Shown here: positions 9,342-16,799 of the stretch, piece after piece
How the letters are laid out: each line of letters starts with the position of its first letter
Numbering within the stretch: the first letter of the stretch is position 1
Source of the DNA: an uncultured Ruminococcus sp.
GTDB lineage: Bacteria; Bacillota; Clostridia; Oscillospirales; Acutalibacteraceae
Reading direction: 5' to 3'
Assembly: GCA_902776375.1 (NCBI GenBank)
Contig: CACYPV010000011.1
Location: forward strand, 103,984 to 145,066
DNA length: 41,083 bases
Program-made: the position numbers and the translations under genes
Notes under the pieces: model-generated
What the model was told of the DNA's origin: nothing
Database searches by the model: none
Seen by the model: only the letters and a program-made list of their open reading frames with translations

Positions 9342-10409
9342 TTAATCAATTCTTTTGTCGCAGAAGTCGCACATCTGCATACCAAGTTTTCTATAGCTCA
9401 AGTTCGGCAGGTAAGCCTCGCTTTGAGTAACACATTTGGGGTTGCTGCAGCGGTGAGGGCTGATCTCAAAGTCGCGTGACTCTATAACAAAGTCCTCGTC
9501 CTGAAGCAGCAGCAGGATAAGCGCCATCCTGCCGAACATTCCGTACTGCGCCTGCTTGAAGTACAGCGCGCGCGGGTCGTCGTCGATGTCGACAGTTATC
9601 TCGTTCACGCGGGGCAGGGGATGAAGGATAATCATATCCTCCCTCGCCTTGTCAAGCTTTTCGCGGTCGAGCACGAAAACATATTTTTGCGCCTCGTAGT
9701 CTTCCTCGCTCTTGAAGCGCTCGCGCTGGATCCTCGTCATATAAAGCATGTCAAGGTCGACTATAGCGTCCGAGAGGCTATGCGATATCTCGTAGGGGCA
9801 GCCGTTCTTTTCAAGGATATCGATTATATAAAGCGGTATACTTAATTCTTTTGTAGAAATAAGTACAAAGGAGTTGCCCTCGTATTTTGCAAGAGTTTTG
9901 ATAAGCGAGTGCACTGTCCTTCCGTTGAGCAGGTCGCCGCATACGCCGATCTTAAGATGGTCGAGCCTGCCCTTTTCGCAGCTCAGGGTGATTATGTCGG
10001 TGAGCGTCTGGGTGGGGTGCAGGTGACCGCCGTCGCCGCAGTTTATAAGCGGTACCTCCGAGTAGAGCGACGCCGCCATGGCGGTTCCCTCAACGGGGTG
10101 ACGCATCGCGATGATATCCGCGTAGCCGCTGACGATCGATATGGTGTCCTTAAGGCTTTCGCCCTTGGCAACGGAGGAGTTCATCGGGTTGTCAAAGCCG
10201 ATGGTTCGCCCGCCGAGCTTTAGCATAGCGGTCTGGAACGACATCTGCGTACGTGTGCTCGGCTCGTAAAACAGGGTCGCAAGGATCTTTCCGTCGCAGG
10301 CGTGGCGGTAATCCGAGGGGCTTTTCATTATCCTTTTAGCTTTTCTGATGAGCTTGTTTATCTGGTCTACGCTCAAAGCTTCAAGGTCGATCAGGTTCTT
10401 GTTAATCAT
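9342..10409 (-). CDS. pyrB: Aspartate carbamoyltransferase fused to a PyrI-like zinc domain
   Basis: The enzyme makes N-carbamoyl-aspartate from carbamoyl phosphate and aspartate, the committed step of pyrimidine synthesis. The catalytic chain (about residues 1-305) carries the phosphate loop STRT (51-54), the 80s-loop SVAKGES, MRHPVEG, HPTQTLTD and HPLPRVNE. The tail after about residue 315 holds C321-x4-C326 and C347-x2-C350 in the same order and near-same spacing as the zinc site of the E. coli regulatory chain PyrI. The nucleotide-binding allosteric half of PyrI is absent, making the product (355 aa) longer than a plain PyrB (about 310). No separate pyrI is present in this window. The ribosome site is aaaggtg. 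It is probably first gene of a unit with DUF308 and the amylase. Confidence 0.92.
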   Translation of the reverse strand: MINKNLIDLEALSVDQINKLIRKAKRIMKSPSDYRHACDGKILATLFYEPSTRTQMSFQTAMLKLGGRTIGFDNPMNSSVAKGESLKDTISIVSGYADIIAMRHPVEGTAMAASLYSEVPLINCGDGGHLHPTQTLTDIITLSCEKGRLDHLKIGVCGDLLNGRTVHSLIKTLAKYEGNSFVLISTKELSIPLYIIDILEKNGCPYEISHSLSDAIVDLDMLYMTRIQRERFKSEEDYEAQKYVFVLDREKLDKAREDMIILHPLPRVNEITVDIDDDPRALYFKQAQYGMFGRMALILLLLQDEDFVIESRDFEISPHRCSNPKCVTQSEAYLPNLSYRKLGMQMCDFCDKRID

Positions 10410-10556
10410 AGCAACACACCTTTCCTATCTTATTTTATTGTAGCAAAAAATGCACAAATCTTATTTCGAAAAAAGAATAATAGCAAATAATTATAGTGAA
10501 ATATTGATGAAAATTATGTAACCGTTTTGCTGTTCTTATTTTTTCTCACAAAAATA

Positions 10557-10583
10557 TAAGGGTCAGAAACAAGCTGACCCTTA
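10557..10583 (-). terminator. Terminator-like hairpin after rodA
   Basis: The 9-bp stem aagggtcag/ctgaccctt with a 7-nt loop lies just past the rodA/ftsW stop. The U-tract on the minus strand is modest (atattttt). Confidence 0.6.
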
Positions 10584-10587
10584 ATAG

Positions 10588-11757
10588 TTATAATCTTATT
10601 CTTATCTGGCTGCCCTTGCGAACCTTTGCCGTGTCCATGTCGTCCATGTTGTGCCCGCGCACGCTCTGGACAAGACCTATACATACCAGCGAGCTGAGCG
10701 CCGAGGTGCCGCCCGAGCTGAACAGCGGCAGGGTGATGCCGATAACGGGGAAAAAGCCGAGCACCATGCCGATGTTGATGATCGTCTGTGAGGCAAAAGC
10801 CGCGAACACGCCCGTGCATATCAGCTTGCCTGCGGTCTCGCCGGCGTTTGAAGCGTTCATCAGCACTTTTATAATGATGCCGAACAGTATCAAAATAAGC
10901 AGCAGGCATCCTATAAAGCCGAGCTCTTCGCCCGCGACCGTCATAATAAAGTCGTTTTCCTGCTCAGGCACAATAGCGTAATCGACGCGCGGGCCGTTGT
11001 AAAGTCCGCTGCCGCTAAGCTCGCCGCTTGCTATTGACACCTTGCCCTGATACTGCTGCCAGCCGTAGTTGGTCATCGAGTTGCCGTCGAGGTCAAACAG
11101 CGCGAGAAAGCGGTTGCGGTGCTCCTCGTTCATAAAAACGTTCCATATTATCGGAATACTCACAAGCAGCAGTCCGCCGAGCGCCGCGAAATATCTGAAC
11201 TGAACGCCGGCAACGAACGCCATTATAACGAACATCAGCGCGAAGATGAGCACGGTTCCGTCGTCGCCCTGAAAGTGGATTATCATCATGGGGATGAGCG
11301 CGTGCGCCAGCAGGGTCAGCACGCCCGCAAGGCTGTGTATAAGCTTTTTTTCGTGCAGATAGGTTATATGCTTTGAAAATGTGATGATGAAGCAGATCTT
11401 GATAAGCTCCGAGGGCTGCAGCGAAAAGCCGCCCGGCAGCTCTATCCATGCCGTGTCGTCGGTGCCGCTTACTCTCCGTCCGAAGGCGAACACCACAGCC
11501 GCCAGTAAAAGTCCGGCTATCAGCGCAAAGTACCATTTTTTGATGATGAACCTGTAATCGGCGAAGGAAATCAGTATGGCTGCCGCGAAGCCTATTATGA
11601 CCGCGATCACCTGCGAGCGGATGTAATTATAATCGCCCGCGCGCTGCATGCTTGAGATCAGCAGCATACTGTAGACGATGGCGGCTATAGTCAGCAGCCA
11701 CATCACTATATCGGTTTTTCGGAAAAAGTCCGAAAATGTATCGGAAAATTTCTTCAT
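10588..11757 (-). CDS. rodA: SEDS-family peptidoglycan polymerase (RodA/FtsW)
   Basis: SEDS proteins are membrane glycosyltransferases that polymerise lipid II with a partner class B PBP. The 389-residue product has about ten transmembrane helices and typical SEDS sequence: FGRRVSGTDDTAWIEL, GFSLQPSELIKICFII, QGDDGTVLIF, the extracellular ASGELSGSGLYNG and EQENDFIMTVAGEELGF, and FFPVIGITLPLFSSGGTS. The spacing and short N-terminus favour RodA (elongation) over FtsW or the sporulation SpoVE, but sequence alone does not settle this. It is divergent from fhs and is separated from pyrB by a hairpin and ~180 bp, so it is probably its own transcript. Confidence 0.88.
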   Translation of the reverse strand: MKKFSDTFSDFFRKTDIVMWLLTIAAIVYSMLLISSMQRAGDYNYIRSQVIAVIIGFAAAILISFADYRFIIKKWYFALIAGLLLAAVVFAFGRRVSGTDDTAWIELPGGFSLQPSELIKICFIITFSKHITYLHEKKLIHSLAGVLTLLAHALIPMMIIHFQGDDGTVLIFALMFVIMAFVAGVQFRYFAALGGLLLVSIPIIWNVFMNEEHRNRFLALFDLDGNSMTNYGWQQYQGKVSIASGELSGSGLYNGPRVDYAIVPEQENDFIMTVAGEELGFIGCLLLILILFGIIIKVLMNASNAGETAGKLICTGVFAAFASQTIINIGMVLGFFPVIGITLPLFSSGGTSALSSLVCIGLVQSVRGHNMDDMDTAKVRKGSQIRIRL

Positions 11758-11910
11758 GAAAACTCCTCTGTCTGTGGAAAATACTGTTTACCTTCTTATT
11801 ATAATAAATTCCGCGGATAATATCAAGTTATTTTTTTAATTTGGAATAATACTCTTTAAAACGTTTGTTATAATATATAGGATAATGATATTTATCGGGA
11901 GGAATGAAAA

Positions 11911-13578
11911 ATGTTATCAGATATTGAAATAGCTCAGCAGGCGAATTTGCTGCCCATAAAGGACGTAGCGGCTCAGATCGGCATATCCGAGGACGAGCTT
12001 GAATTCTACGGCAAATACAAGGCTAAGCTCTCCGACGAGCTGGCTGCGCGTGTTCAGGGCAACCCCGACGGCAAGCTTGTTTTGGTCACCGCGATCAATC
12101 CCACGCCCGCGGGCGAAGGCAAAACCACCACCACTGCCGGCTTGGGTCAGGCTATGGCTAAGATAGGTAAGAAGGCGATCATCGCTCTGCGCGAGCCGTC
12201 GCTCGGCCCAGTGTTCGGGATCAAGGGCGGAGCTGCCGGCGGCGGATACGCTCAGGTGCTGCCGATGGAGGACATCAACCTGCACTTTACCGGCGACATG
12301 CACGCCATCACCTCAGCCAATAACCTTTGCTGCGCCATGCTCGACAACCATATCCAGCAGGGCAACGAGCTCGGCATCGACCCGCGCAGGATCCTTTTCA
12401 AGCGCTGCCTCGACATGAATGACCGCGCTCTGCGCAATATTATCGTAGGACTCGGCGGTAAGGTCAACGGCGTTCCGCGCGAGGATCACTTCATCATCAC
12501 CGTTGCCTCCGAGGTCATGGCTATCCTTTGCCTTGCAGCGGATATCGACGACCTTAAGCGCAGGCTGGGCAACATACTTATCGCTTACAACTACGCGGGC
12601 GAGCCCGTTTACGCTAAGGACATCAAGGCTGACGGCGCTATGACCGCGCTGCTCAAGGACGCTATCAAGCCCAATCTTGTTCAGACTCTCGAGGGCACTC
12701 CCGCCATTATGCACGGCGGCCCCTTCGCTAATATCGCCCACGGCTGCAACAGCGTGCGCGCTACAAAGCTCGCGCTCAAGCTTGCCGATTACTGCATCAC
12801 CGAGGCGGGCTTCGGCTCCGATCTCGGCGCAGAGAAATTCCTTGATATAAAGTGCCGCTACGCCGGCTTGAAGCCCTCGGCCATCGTGGTAGTAGCCACC
12901 TGCCGCGCGCTCAAATACAACGGCGGCGTGCCTAAGTCCGAGGTCTCCATCGCTAACCTCGAAGCGCTTGAAAAGGGTATCGAAAACCTTGGCGTACATA
13001 TCGAGAACATGCGTAAATACGGTATCCCCGTTGTCGTAGCGATCAACCGCTTCGGCACCGACACTGACGGAGAGCTCAGATTTATCGAGAGCTATTGCAG
13101 ACAAAAGGGCGCTGACTTCGCGCTTTCCGAGGTGTTCGGCAAGGGCGGCGACGGCGGTATCGAGCTTGCTGAAAAGGTAGTTGAAGCGTGCGAGAAGCCG
13201 AGCAACTTCATTCCGATCTACGATATGAATCTGACCGTAAAAGAGAAGATCGAGGCGGTCGCGAAGCACATTTACGGAGCTTCAAAGGTCAATTACACCA
13301 CGGCAGCAGAAAAGGCTATTGCCGAGGTTCAGAAGCTCGGCGCGGACAAGCTGCCCGTATGCATCGCCAAGACCCAGTACTCACTTTCCGATAATCCCGC
13401 GCTGCTCGGCGCGCCCAAGGATTTTGAAATAACCGTGCGCAATGTCTCGCTCTCAAACGGAGCGGGCTTCACGGTCGTATATACCGGCGACATCATGACT
13501 ATGCCCGGACTTCCCAAGGCTCCTGCCGCTCACAACATCGACGTTGACAACAGCGGCAAGATCACGGGTCTGTTCTGA
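11911..13578 (+). CDS. fhs: Formate-tetrahydrofolate ligase
   Basis: The enzyme makes 10-formyl-THF from formate, THF and ATP, feeding purine synthesis and one-carbon metabolism (and the Wood-Ljungdahl methyl branch in acetogens). The 555-residue length and motifs are canonical: the P-loop [13 protein letters not shown] at about residues 65-77, [28 protein letters not shown]-like [11 protein letters not shown], and a C-terminal [15 protein letters not shown] gggagga site precedes the ATG, and a TATAAT -10 is seen at 11869-11874 without a convincing -35. It is followed after 1 bp by tsaE, so fhs, tsaE, tsaB and rpiB appear to form one operon. Confidence 0.97.
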   Translation: MLSDIEIAQQANLLPIKDVAAQIGISEDELEFYGKYKAKLSDELAARVQGNPDGKLVLVTAINPTPAGEGKTTTTAGLGQAMAKIGKKAIIALREPSLGPVFGIKGGAAGGGYAQVLPMEDINLHFTGDMHAITSANNLCCAMLDNHIQQGNELGIDPRRILFKRCLDMNDRALRNIIVGLGGKVNGVPREDHFIITVASEVMAILCLAADIDDLKRRLGNILIAYNYAGEPVYAKDIKADGAMTALLKDAIKPNLVQTLEGTPAIMHGGPFANIAHGCNSVRATKLALKLADYCITEAGFGSDLGAEKFLDIKCRYAGLKPSAIVVVATCRALKYNGGVPKSEVSIANLEALEKGIENLGVHIENMRKYGIPVVVAINRFGTDTDGELRFIESYCRQKGADFALSEVFGKGGDGGIELAEKVVEACEKPSNFIPIYDMNLTVKEKIEAVAKHIYGASKVNYTTAAEKAIAEVQKLGADKLPVCIAKTQYSLSDNPALLGAPKDFEITVRNVSLSNGAGFTVVYTGDIMTMPGLPKAPAAHNIDVDNSGKITGLF

Positions 13579-13579
13579 T

Positions 13580-14005
13580 ATGATAAGGATCATTTCCGAC
13601 AGCGCCGCCGAGACCGAGCGGATAGGCGAGCGCCTCGCCGCGAAGCTCAACGGCGATGAAGTCATAGCGCTGTTCGGCGGTTTGGGCATGGGCAAGACCG
13701 CCTTTACCCGAGGGCTCGCGAGAGGTCTGGGGGTAGACGACGGCGTTTCAAGCCCGACCTTCGCGCTTGTCAACGAGTACAGGGGAAAAATCCCGATCTA
13801 CCATTTTGACATGTACAGGGTGCAGAGCTGGGACGACCTGTATTCCACGGGCTTTTTCGATTACATAGACAACGGCGTGCTCGTCATCGAGTGGAGCGAG
13901 AACATCGAGGGCGCGCTGCCCGATAACGCGCTGCGCGTAACGATAAGCCGCGGAGAGCACGACGAACAGCGGATTTTTGAGATAGAAGGTGTTGACGACC
14001 TATGA
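13580..14005 (+). CDS. tsaE: tRNA t6A biosynthesis ATPase TsaE
   Basis: TsaE is the ATPase that drives turnover of the TsaBD complex making N6-threonylcarbamoyladenosine in ANN-decoding tRNAs. The 141-residue product begins MIRIISDSAAETERIG. It has Walker A GGLGMGKTAFTRG, the switch-like SPTFALVNEY, HFDMYR, and the Walker B-like VIEWSEN. The start at 13580 is preferred over an upstream in-frame start inside fhs because it matches the family N-terminus and lies directly after the fhs stop. Its last codons overlap the tsaB start (ATGA), indicating coupling. Confidence 0.95.
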   Translation: MIRIISDSAAETERIGERLAAKLNGDEVIALFGGLGMGKTAFTRGLARGLGVDDGVSSPTFALVNEYRGKIPIYHFDMYRVQSWDDLYSTGFFDYIDNGVLVIEWSENIEGALPDNALRVTISRGEHDEQRIFEIEGVDDL

Positions 14006-14712
14006 CTATCCTTGCTATGGACACTACAGCCAAGGCGGCGTCTGTCTGCCTTGCGACCGAGGAAAAGATAATCGGAGAGTTTTTCATTAATACCGCGCTG
14101 ACCCACAGTCAAACGCTTGTCCCGATGATCGAACAGCTATGCAAAAACGCCGGAGTAAGCGGCGACGACATCGAAGCTGTCGCGGTAAACGCCGGCCCCG
14201 GCTCGTTCACGGGCGTGCGCATCGGCGTGGCGGCGGCAAAGGGCTTTGCCTTTCCGAAAAACCTGCCCTGTGTTTCGACCTCTACGCTCGAGAGCATGGC
14301 GTACAATCTGCTCGGAAGCGATTGCGTCGTCTGCGCCTTGATGGACGCGCGCTGCTCGCAGTTTTACAACGCGTTTTTCAGAGTGACGGGGGAGAAGGTC
14401 GAGCGTCTATGCGACGACCGCGCGATATCGCTTTCCGATTTGCTGCTGGAGCTGCAAGGTTACAGCGAAAAGGTCGTGCTGGTCGGCGACGGCGCGGAGA
14501 TAGCCTTCAAGGGGCTCGAAAATCCGCCCCGGAACGTAGCTTTAGCTTCGGTCAATACACGAACTCAAACAGCGTCTTCCGTCGCTTTGGCGGCGTTTAA
14601 ACGCATAACAAACGGCGAAACGCTCACGCCCGCGGAGCTTATGCCTGTATATCTCAGGCTTCCGCAGGCACAGCGCGAGCTTAATAAAAGATTAAACATT
14701 AATGGGGGTTAA
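14002..14712 (+). CDS. tsaB: tRNA t6A biosynthesis scaffold protein TsaB
   Basis: TsaB is the ASKHA-fold partner of TsaD in t6A modification of tRNA. The 236-residue protein starts MTILAMDTTAKAASV, has the diagnostic NAGPGSFTGVRIGVAAAKGF-type segment near residue 65-85, THSQTLVPMI, and MDARCSQFYNAFF. It overlaps tsaE by 4 bp and ends 3 bp before rpiB, so it is embedded in the fhs operon. The length and composition are ordinary for the family. The third gene, tsaD, is not in this window. Confidence 0.95.
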   Translation: MTILAMDTTAKAASVCLATEEKIIGEFFINTALTHSQTLVPMIEQLCKNAGVSGDDIEAVAVNAGPGSFTGVRIGVAAAKGFAFPKNLPCVSTSTLESMAYNLLGSDCVVCALMDARCSQFYNAFFRVTGEKVERLCDDRAISLSDLLLELQGYSEKVVLVGDGAEIAFKGLENPPRNVALASVNTRTQTASSVALAAFKRITNGETLTPAELMPVYLRLPQAQRELNKRLNINGG

Positions 14713-14715
14713 GAA

Positions 14716-15165
14716 ATGATAGCACTTGGATGCGATCACGGCGGCTACAACCTTATGGTCGCCATCAAAAAATATCTGGACGACAAGGGCATCGCCTACA
14801 AAGATTTCGGCACCGACAGCGACGCGAGCGTCGATTATCCTATCTACGCCTACAAGGTGGCTAAGGAGGTCGCCGAGGGCGAATGTGAGCTCGGTATCCT
14901 TTGCTGCGGCACCGGCATCGGCATCGGCATGGCGGCTAACAAGGTCAAGGGCGTACGCGCGGCGGTGGTAAACAACGCCTTCGGCGCCGAGATGACCAGA
15001 CGCCACAACCACGCCAACATCCTTTGCATGGGCGGCAGGGTCATCACCGAGGAGCAGGCGGTGGAGTTCACCGATATATTCCTTAACACACCCGAGGAAG
15101 GCGACCGTCACGACAAGCGCGTGGCGATGATCACAGCCATCGAAAACGGCACTTTTGAGGTTTGA
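14716..15165 (+). CDS. rpiB: Ribose 5-phosphate isomerase B
   Basis: RpiB interconverts ribulose 5-phosphate and ribose 5-phosphate in the pentose phosphate pathway. The 149-residue protein shows MIALGCDHGGYN, the catalytic-cysteine loop GILCCGTGIGIGMAANK, NNAFGAEMTRRHNHAN and the C-terminal GDRHDKRVAMI. The gggggtt ribosome site overlaps the end of tsaB. A T7 terminator 20 bp downstream closes the operon. Confidence 0.95.
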   Translation: MIALGCDHGGYNLMVAIKKYLDDKGIAYKDFGTDSDASVDYPIYAYKVAKEVAEGECELGILCCGTGIGIGMAANKVKGVRAAVVNNAFGAEMTRRHNHANILCMGGRVITEEQAVEFTDIFLNTPEEGDRHDKRVAMITAIENGTFEV

Positions 15166-15185
15166 TTTACTTAAAAAATGAGAAA

Positions 15186-15214
15186 GCGCACCGCTAAAAA
15201 CGGTGCGTTTTTTT
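15186..15214 (+). terminator. Intrinsic terminator after rpiB
   Basis: The stem cgcaccg/cggtgcg with a 7-nt loop is followed by seven T residues. Confidence 0.92.
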
Positions 15215-15276
15215 GTTTTGGCGGCTGTAATTAAATTGTAATCTTTGTAACCAAATTGCTTAAAAAAGCGCTTATT

Positions 15277-15341
15277 TCAACATAATCAACATCTTTCCAC
15301 AAAATTTCAGGACTTGTCAACACAATCAACAAGCTTCCACA
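15277..15341. repeat. Two 25-bp repeats with exact 40-bp period in the gap before the XRE gene
   Basis: Within the ~390-bp gene-free stretch 15215-15604, the segments 15277-15301 and 15317-15341 match at 21 of 25 positions. Each reads tcaaca(t/c)aatcaaca followed by ttccaca. The ttccaca core resembles a DnaA box with mismatches. The remainder of the gap is AT-rich and holds the promoter below. Confidence 0.6.
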
Positions 15342-15481
15342 GAGCCGAAAAAACTATTGAATATAGATAACTAACAGCAAGTATAATCTTGTAAACATAT
15401 ACAAAATAAACAATATAATTCGAAATTGTAATTAAAAGCGTGAAAAAATTTCATTTTTTTAAATTTATTTACAAAAAACAC

Positions 15482-15510
15482 TTGCTTTTTTTCTAATATA
15501 GTATTATAAT
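15482..15510 (+). promoter_or_regulatory. Sigma-A-type promoter of the small XRE gene
   Basis: A -35 TTGCTT (15482-15487) and a -10 TATAAT (15505-15510) are 17 bp apart. Downstream, at about 15556-15577, an imperfect palindrome (ggaattttttt/aaagaattcc) lies between the start site and the gene and could be a self-regulation site. Confidence 0.7.
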
Positions 15511-15604
15511 AACACCATAATGTTCTTGAAGAATTTTAATAAAGAATTTTTCACCGGAATTTTTTTAAAGAATTCCAAAAAAGAAGATATGGAGAGAGTA
15601 GAAA

Positions 15605-15853
15605 ATGAGATTACGCAAACAGGAATTGGGAGATAGAAATCTGGTAGGCAACCGTGTAGAGCTTGTCAGAAAGCAAAAGGGTATGAAGCAGAAGGAACTG
15701 CTGGCGCAGCTTCAGGTAAACGGCGTCGATATGAACGCGTCCGGCCTTTCCAAGCTTGAGGGTCAGATCCGTTTCGTCACAGACGTTGAGCTTGTCGCTC
15801 TTGCCGATATCCTTGAAGTTTCGGTAGATTATCTTCTCGGCAGGGAAAAGTAA
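15605..15853 (+). CDS. Small XRE-family helix-turn-helix regulator
   Basis: This 82-residue protein is a single Cro/C1-type DNA-binding domain. It has a helical start (LVGNRVELVRKQKGMKQKELL), a recognition region ASGLSKLEGQIRF, and the usual end LADILEVSVDYLLGREK. There is no sensor or oligomerisation domain, so it may act as a constitutive or self-tuned repressor. The ggagag site sits 9-10 bp before the ATG. It has its own promoter and two terminators after it, and is the gene immediately upstream of the 600-nt RNA locus. A control link to that locus is possible but not shown. Targets are unknown. Confidence 0.88.
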   Translation: MRLRKQELGDRNLVGNRVELVRKQKGMKQKELLAQLQVNGVDMNASGLSKLEGQIRFVTDVELVALADILEVSVDYLLGREK

Positions 15854-15856
15854 GAT

Positions 15857-15918
15857 CCCGCCGTCCGGTCCGCCCATGTTCTCACCGTGTTATCCAGGTG
15901 AGACGGCGGGCTTTTTTT
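15857..15918 (+). terminator. Long two-part terminator hairpin of the XRE gene
   Basis: The outer arms cccgccgtc and gacggcggg enclose an inner stem ctcacc/ggtgag, followed by T7. It begins only 4 bp after the stop codon. Confidence 0.88.
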
Positions 15919-15926
15919 ATTATTAA

Positions 15927-15957
15927 AAAGCCCTAAACCGATCAGGTTTAGGGCTTT
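15927..15957. terminator. Second hairpin, symmetric terminator
   Basis: A perfect 13-bp stem (aaagccctaaacc/ggtttagggcttt) with a gatca loop has A and T runs at its edges, so it can work in both directions as a back-up insulator. Confidence 0.7.
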
Positions 15958-16050
15958 AATACACTCTCGCACTTATTATTATATCACTATCCTCAGTCAA
16001 TTGCAATAGGTTTTTGAAAAATAAAATTTTAAATATTTTTATAAAAAGTA

Positions 16051-16078
16051 TTGACATTGTTATAATCTATGGTATAAT
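16051..16078 (+). promoter_or_regulatory. Perfect consensus promoter of the 600-nt RNA unit
   Basis: TTGACA (16051-16056) and TATAAT (16073-16078) are both exact consensus, 16 bp apart. Transcription should begin near 16085. This is the strongest-looking promoter in the window. Confidence 0.88.
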
Positions 16079-16115
16079 ATAGACAAAGATAAAGAAAAGC
16101 AAGGAGGTCTTCCAG

Positions 16116-16223
16116 ATGAAAGTTAAGATTATTCAAATCAGAGCGATCAAAGATTTCATTCGGAGCTTACCACCCAATGTAGAGTCCCAAAGCTTTTGGG
16201 CGAAGGGAAACGTAACTTATTAA
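16116..16223 (+). CDS. 35-residue ORF at the 5' end of the large RNA
   Basis: An ATG at 16116 follows a full aaggagg site by 8 bases, the ideal spacing, and opens a 35-codon frame (MKVKIIQIRAIKDFIRSLPP..., ending ...WAKGNVTY). The product would be basic, with no signal peptide, no transmembrane segment and no cysteines, and I do not recognise it. Its 3' half coincides with a hairpin (16186-16200) and a tcccaaag element resembling the downstream 53-nt repeats. The same bases may therefore serve RNA structure, and translation may act as a switch on folding. It could also be a fortuitous frame. Confidence 0.45.
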   Translation: MKVKIIQIRAIKDFIRSLPPNVESQSFWAKGNVTY

Positions 16224-16457
16224 GTCGAATATCAGCTAATCAGTTTTAGATGTTATTAAACATAATTATCGTAGTTTGGATTAAGACTTGAATTCGTTGC
16301 AGGAAAACTAAGGACACAAACTCAACTTTCATTTTTTGATATATTAAGTTTTCCGCCTTGGTAAGAGATGTTTCGGTGAGCAGCAAGAGTGTTTGGGATC
16401 AACGGACTTCTTACAATTTAATATTAAGTTACTTTTGAATAACCGATCTCAGTGATA

Positions 16458-16671
16458 GGAGATTAGTCCCATGAGAAGTTTAAGCTTTTAACCGATTATT
16501 CTACGAAACCGGAGAAGGTCCAATGTAATACTTAATTGATTAAACGGTTTATTCTAAGCAAAGCGAGGATTATTCCCATGTACACGGTAAGGACGATTCA
16601 GACATTCCTGTAGATATTGGAGTGAGTCCCAAGTATAGTTTAGTTTAAAAGTAATCGAACGGTCGGCAAGT
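16458..16671 (+). repeat. Four imperfect 53-nt repeats inside the RNA
   Basis: Units begin at 16458, 16511, 16564 and 16619 (steps 53, 53, 55). Each has GGAG or CGAG, then 4-6 nt, then TCCCATG/TCCAATG/TCCCATG/TCCCAAG, then ...TTA or ...GTA, and the first three end in a TTATTCTA-like segment or its variant. A weaker fifth unit may start near 16404. A step of 53 is not a multiple of 3, arguing against coding repeats. Confidence 0.65.
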
Positions 16672-16689
16672 GCACTGCCGACCGTTTTT
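16659..16689 (+). terminator. Strong terminator of the 600-nt RNA
   Basis: A perfect 10-bp GC-rich stem, acggtcggca (16659-16668) and tgccgaccgt (16676-16685), has a 7-nt loop and runs into five T residues. Confidence 0.95.
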
Positions 16690-16721
16690 GCGTGCGCGTG
16701 AATTTTATCCGATCAACAGTA

Positions 16722-16749
16722 AAAGGCAGACTCAAACGAGCCTGCCTTT
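16722..16749. terminator. Hairpin downstream of pgm
   Basis: The stem aaaggcag/ctgccttt is T-rich on both sides. It can end leftward pgm transcripts and back up the RNA terminator. Confidence 0.7.
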
Positions 16750-16763
16750 CTTTTTGATTATAA

Positions 16764-16799
16764 CAATTACGAATTATGCATTACGAATCACGCATTGAT
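16764..16799. repeat. Heptamer array (ATTACGA type)
   Basis: Five units of exactly 7 bp, attacga attatgc attacga atcacgc attgatt, lie against the pgm stop codon. Confidence 0.75.

Larger units (their letters stand above)
16085..16690 (+). ncRNA. Stand-alone ~600-nt transcript, probable large structured RNA
   Basis: A consensus promoter, an estimated start near 16085 and a strong terminator ending about 16690 define an independent transcript. It lies between a terminated XRE gene and the convergent pgm gene, so it is not the leader of any other gene. After codon 36 of a short ORF the sequence has stops in every frame, is far more AT-rich than neighbouring genes, and holds repeated elements and local hairpins. 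Examples are cccaaa/tttggg at 16186-16200, atgtt/aacat at about 16249-16262, and ggaaaact (about 16302) pairing with agttttcc (about 16347). It lacks the conserved cores of tmRNA, RNase P RNA, 6S, SRP RNA or group I/II introns as I know them. Size and organism type recall the large ornate RNAs ROOL or OLE, but I cannot confirm membership of any family. Confidence 0.65.

Noticed and set aside
12313-13269. 318-codon frame antisense to fhs
   Set aside because: The sense strand is an unambiguous formate-THF ligase; the antisense product has no recognisable family.
15277-15341. Chromosomal origin (DnaA boxes)
   Set aside because: Only two imperfect boxes, with no dnaA, dnaN or other origin genes nearby.
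16085-16690. tmRNA, RNase P RNA, 6S, SRP RNA or group I/II intron
   Set aside because: None of the conserved cores I know (for example RNase P P4 region, tmRNA acceptor end, intron P7 or domain V) could be found.
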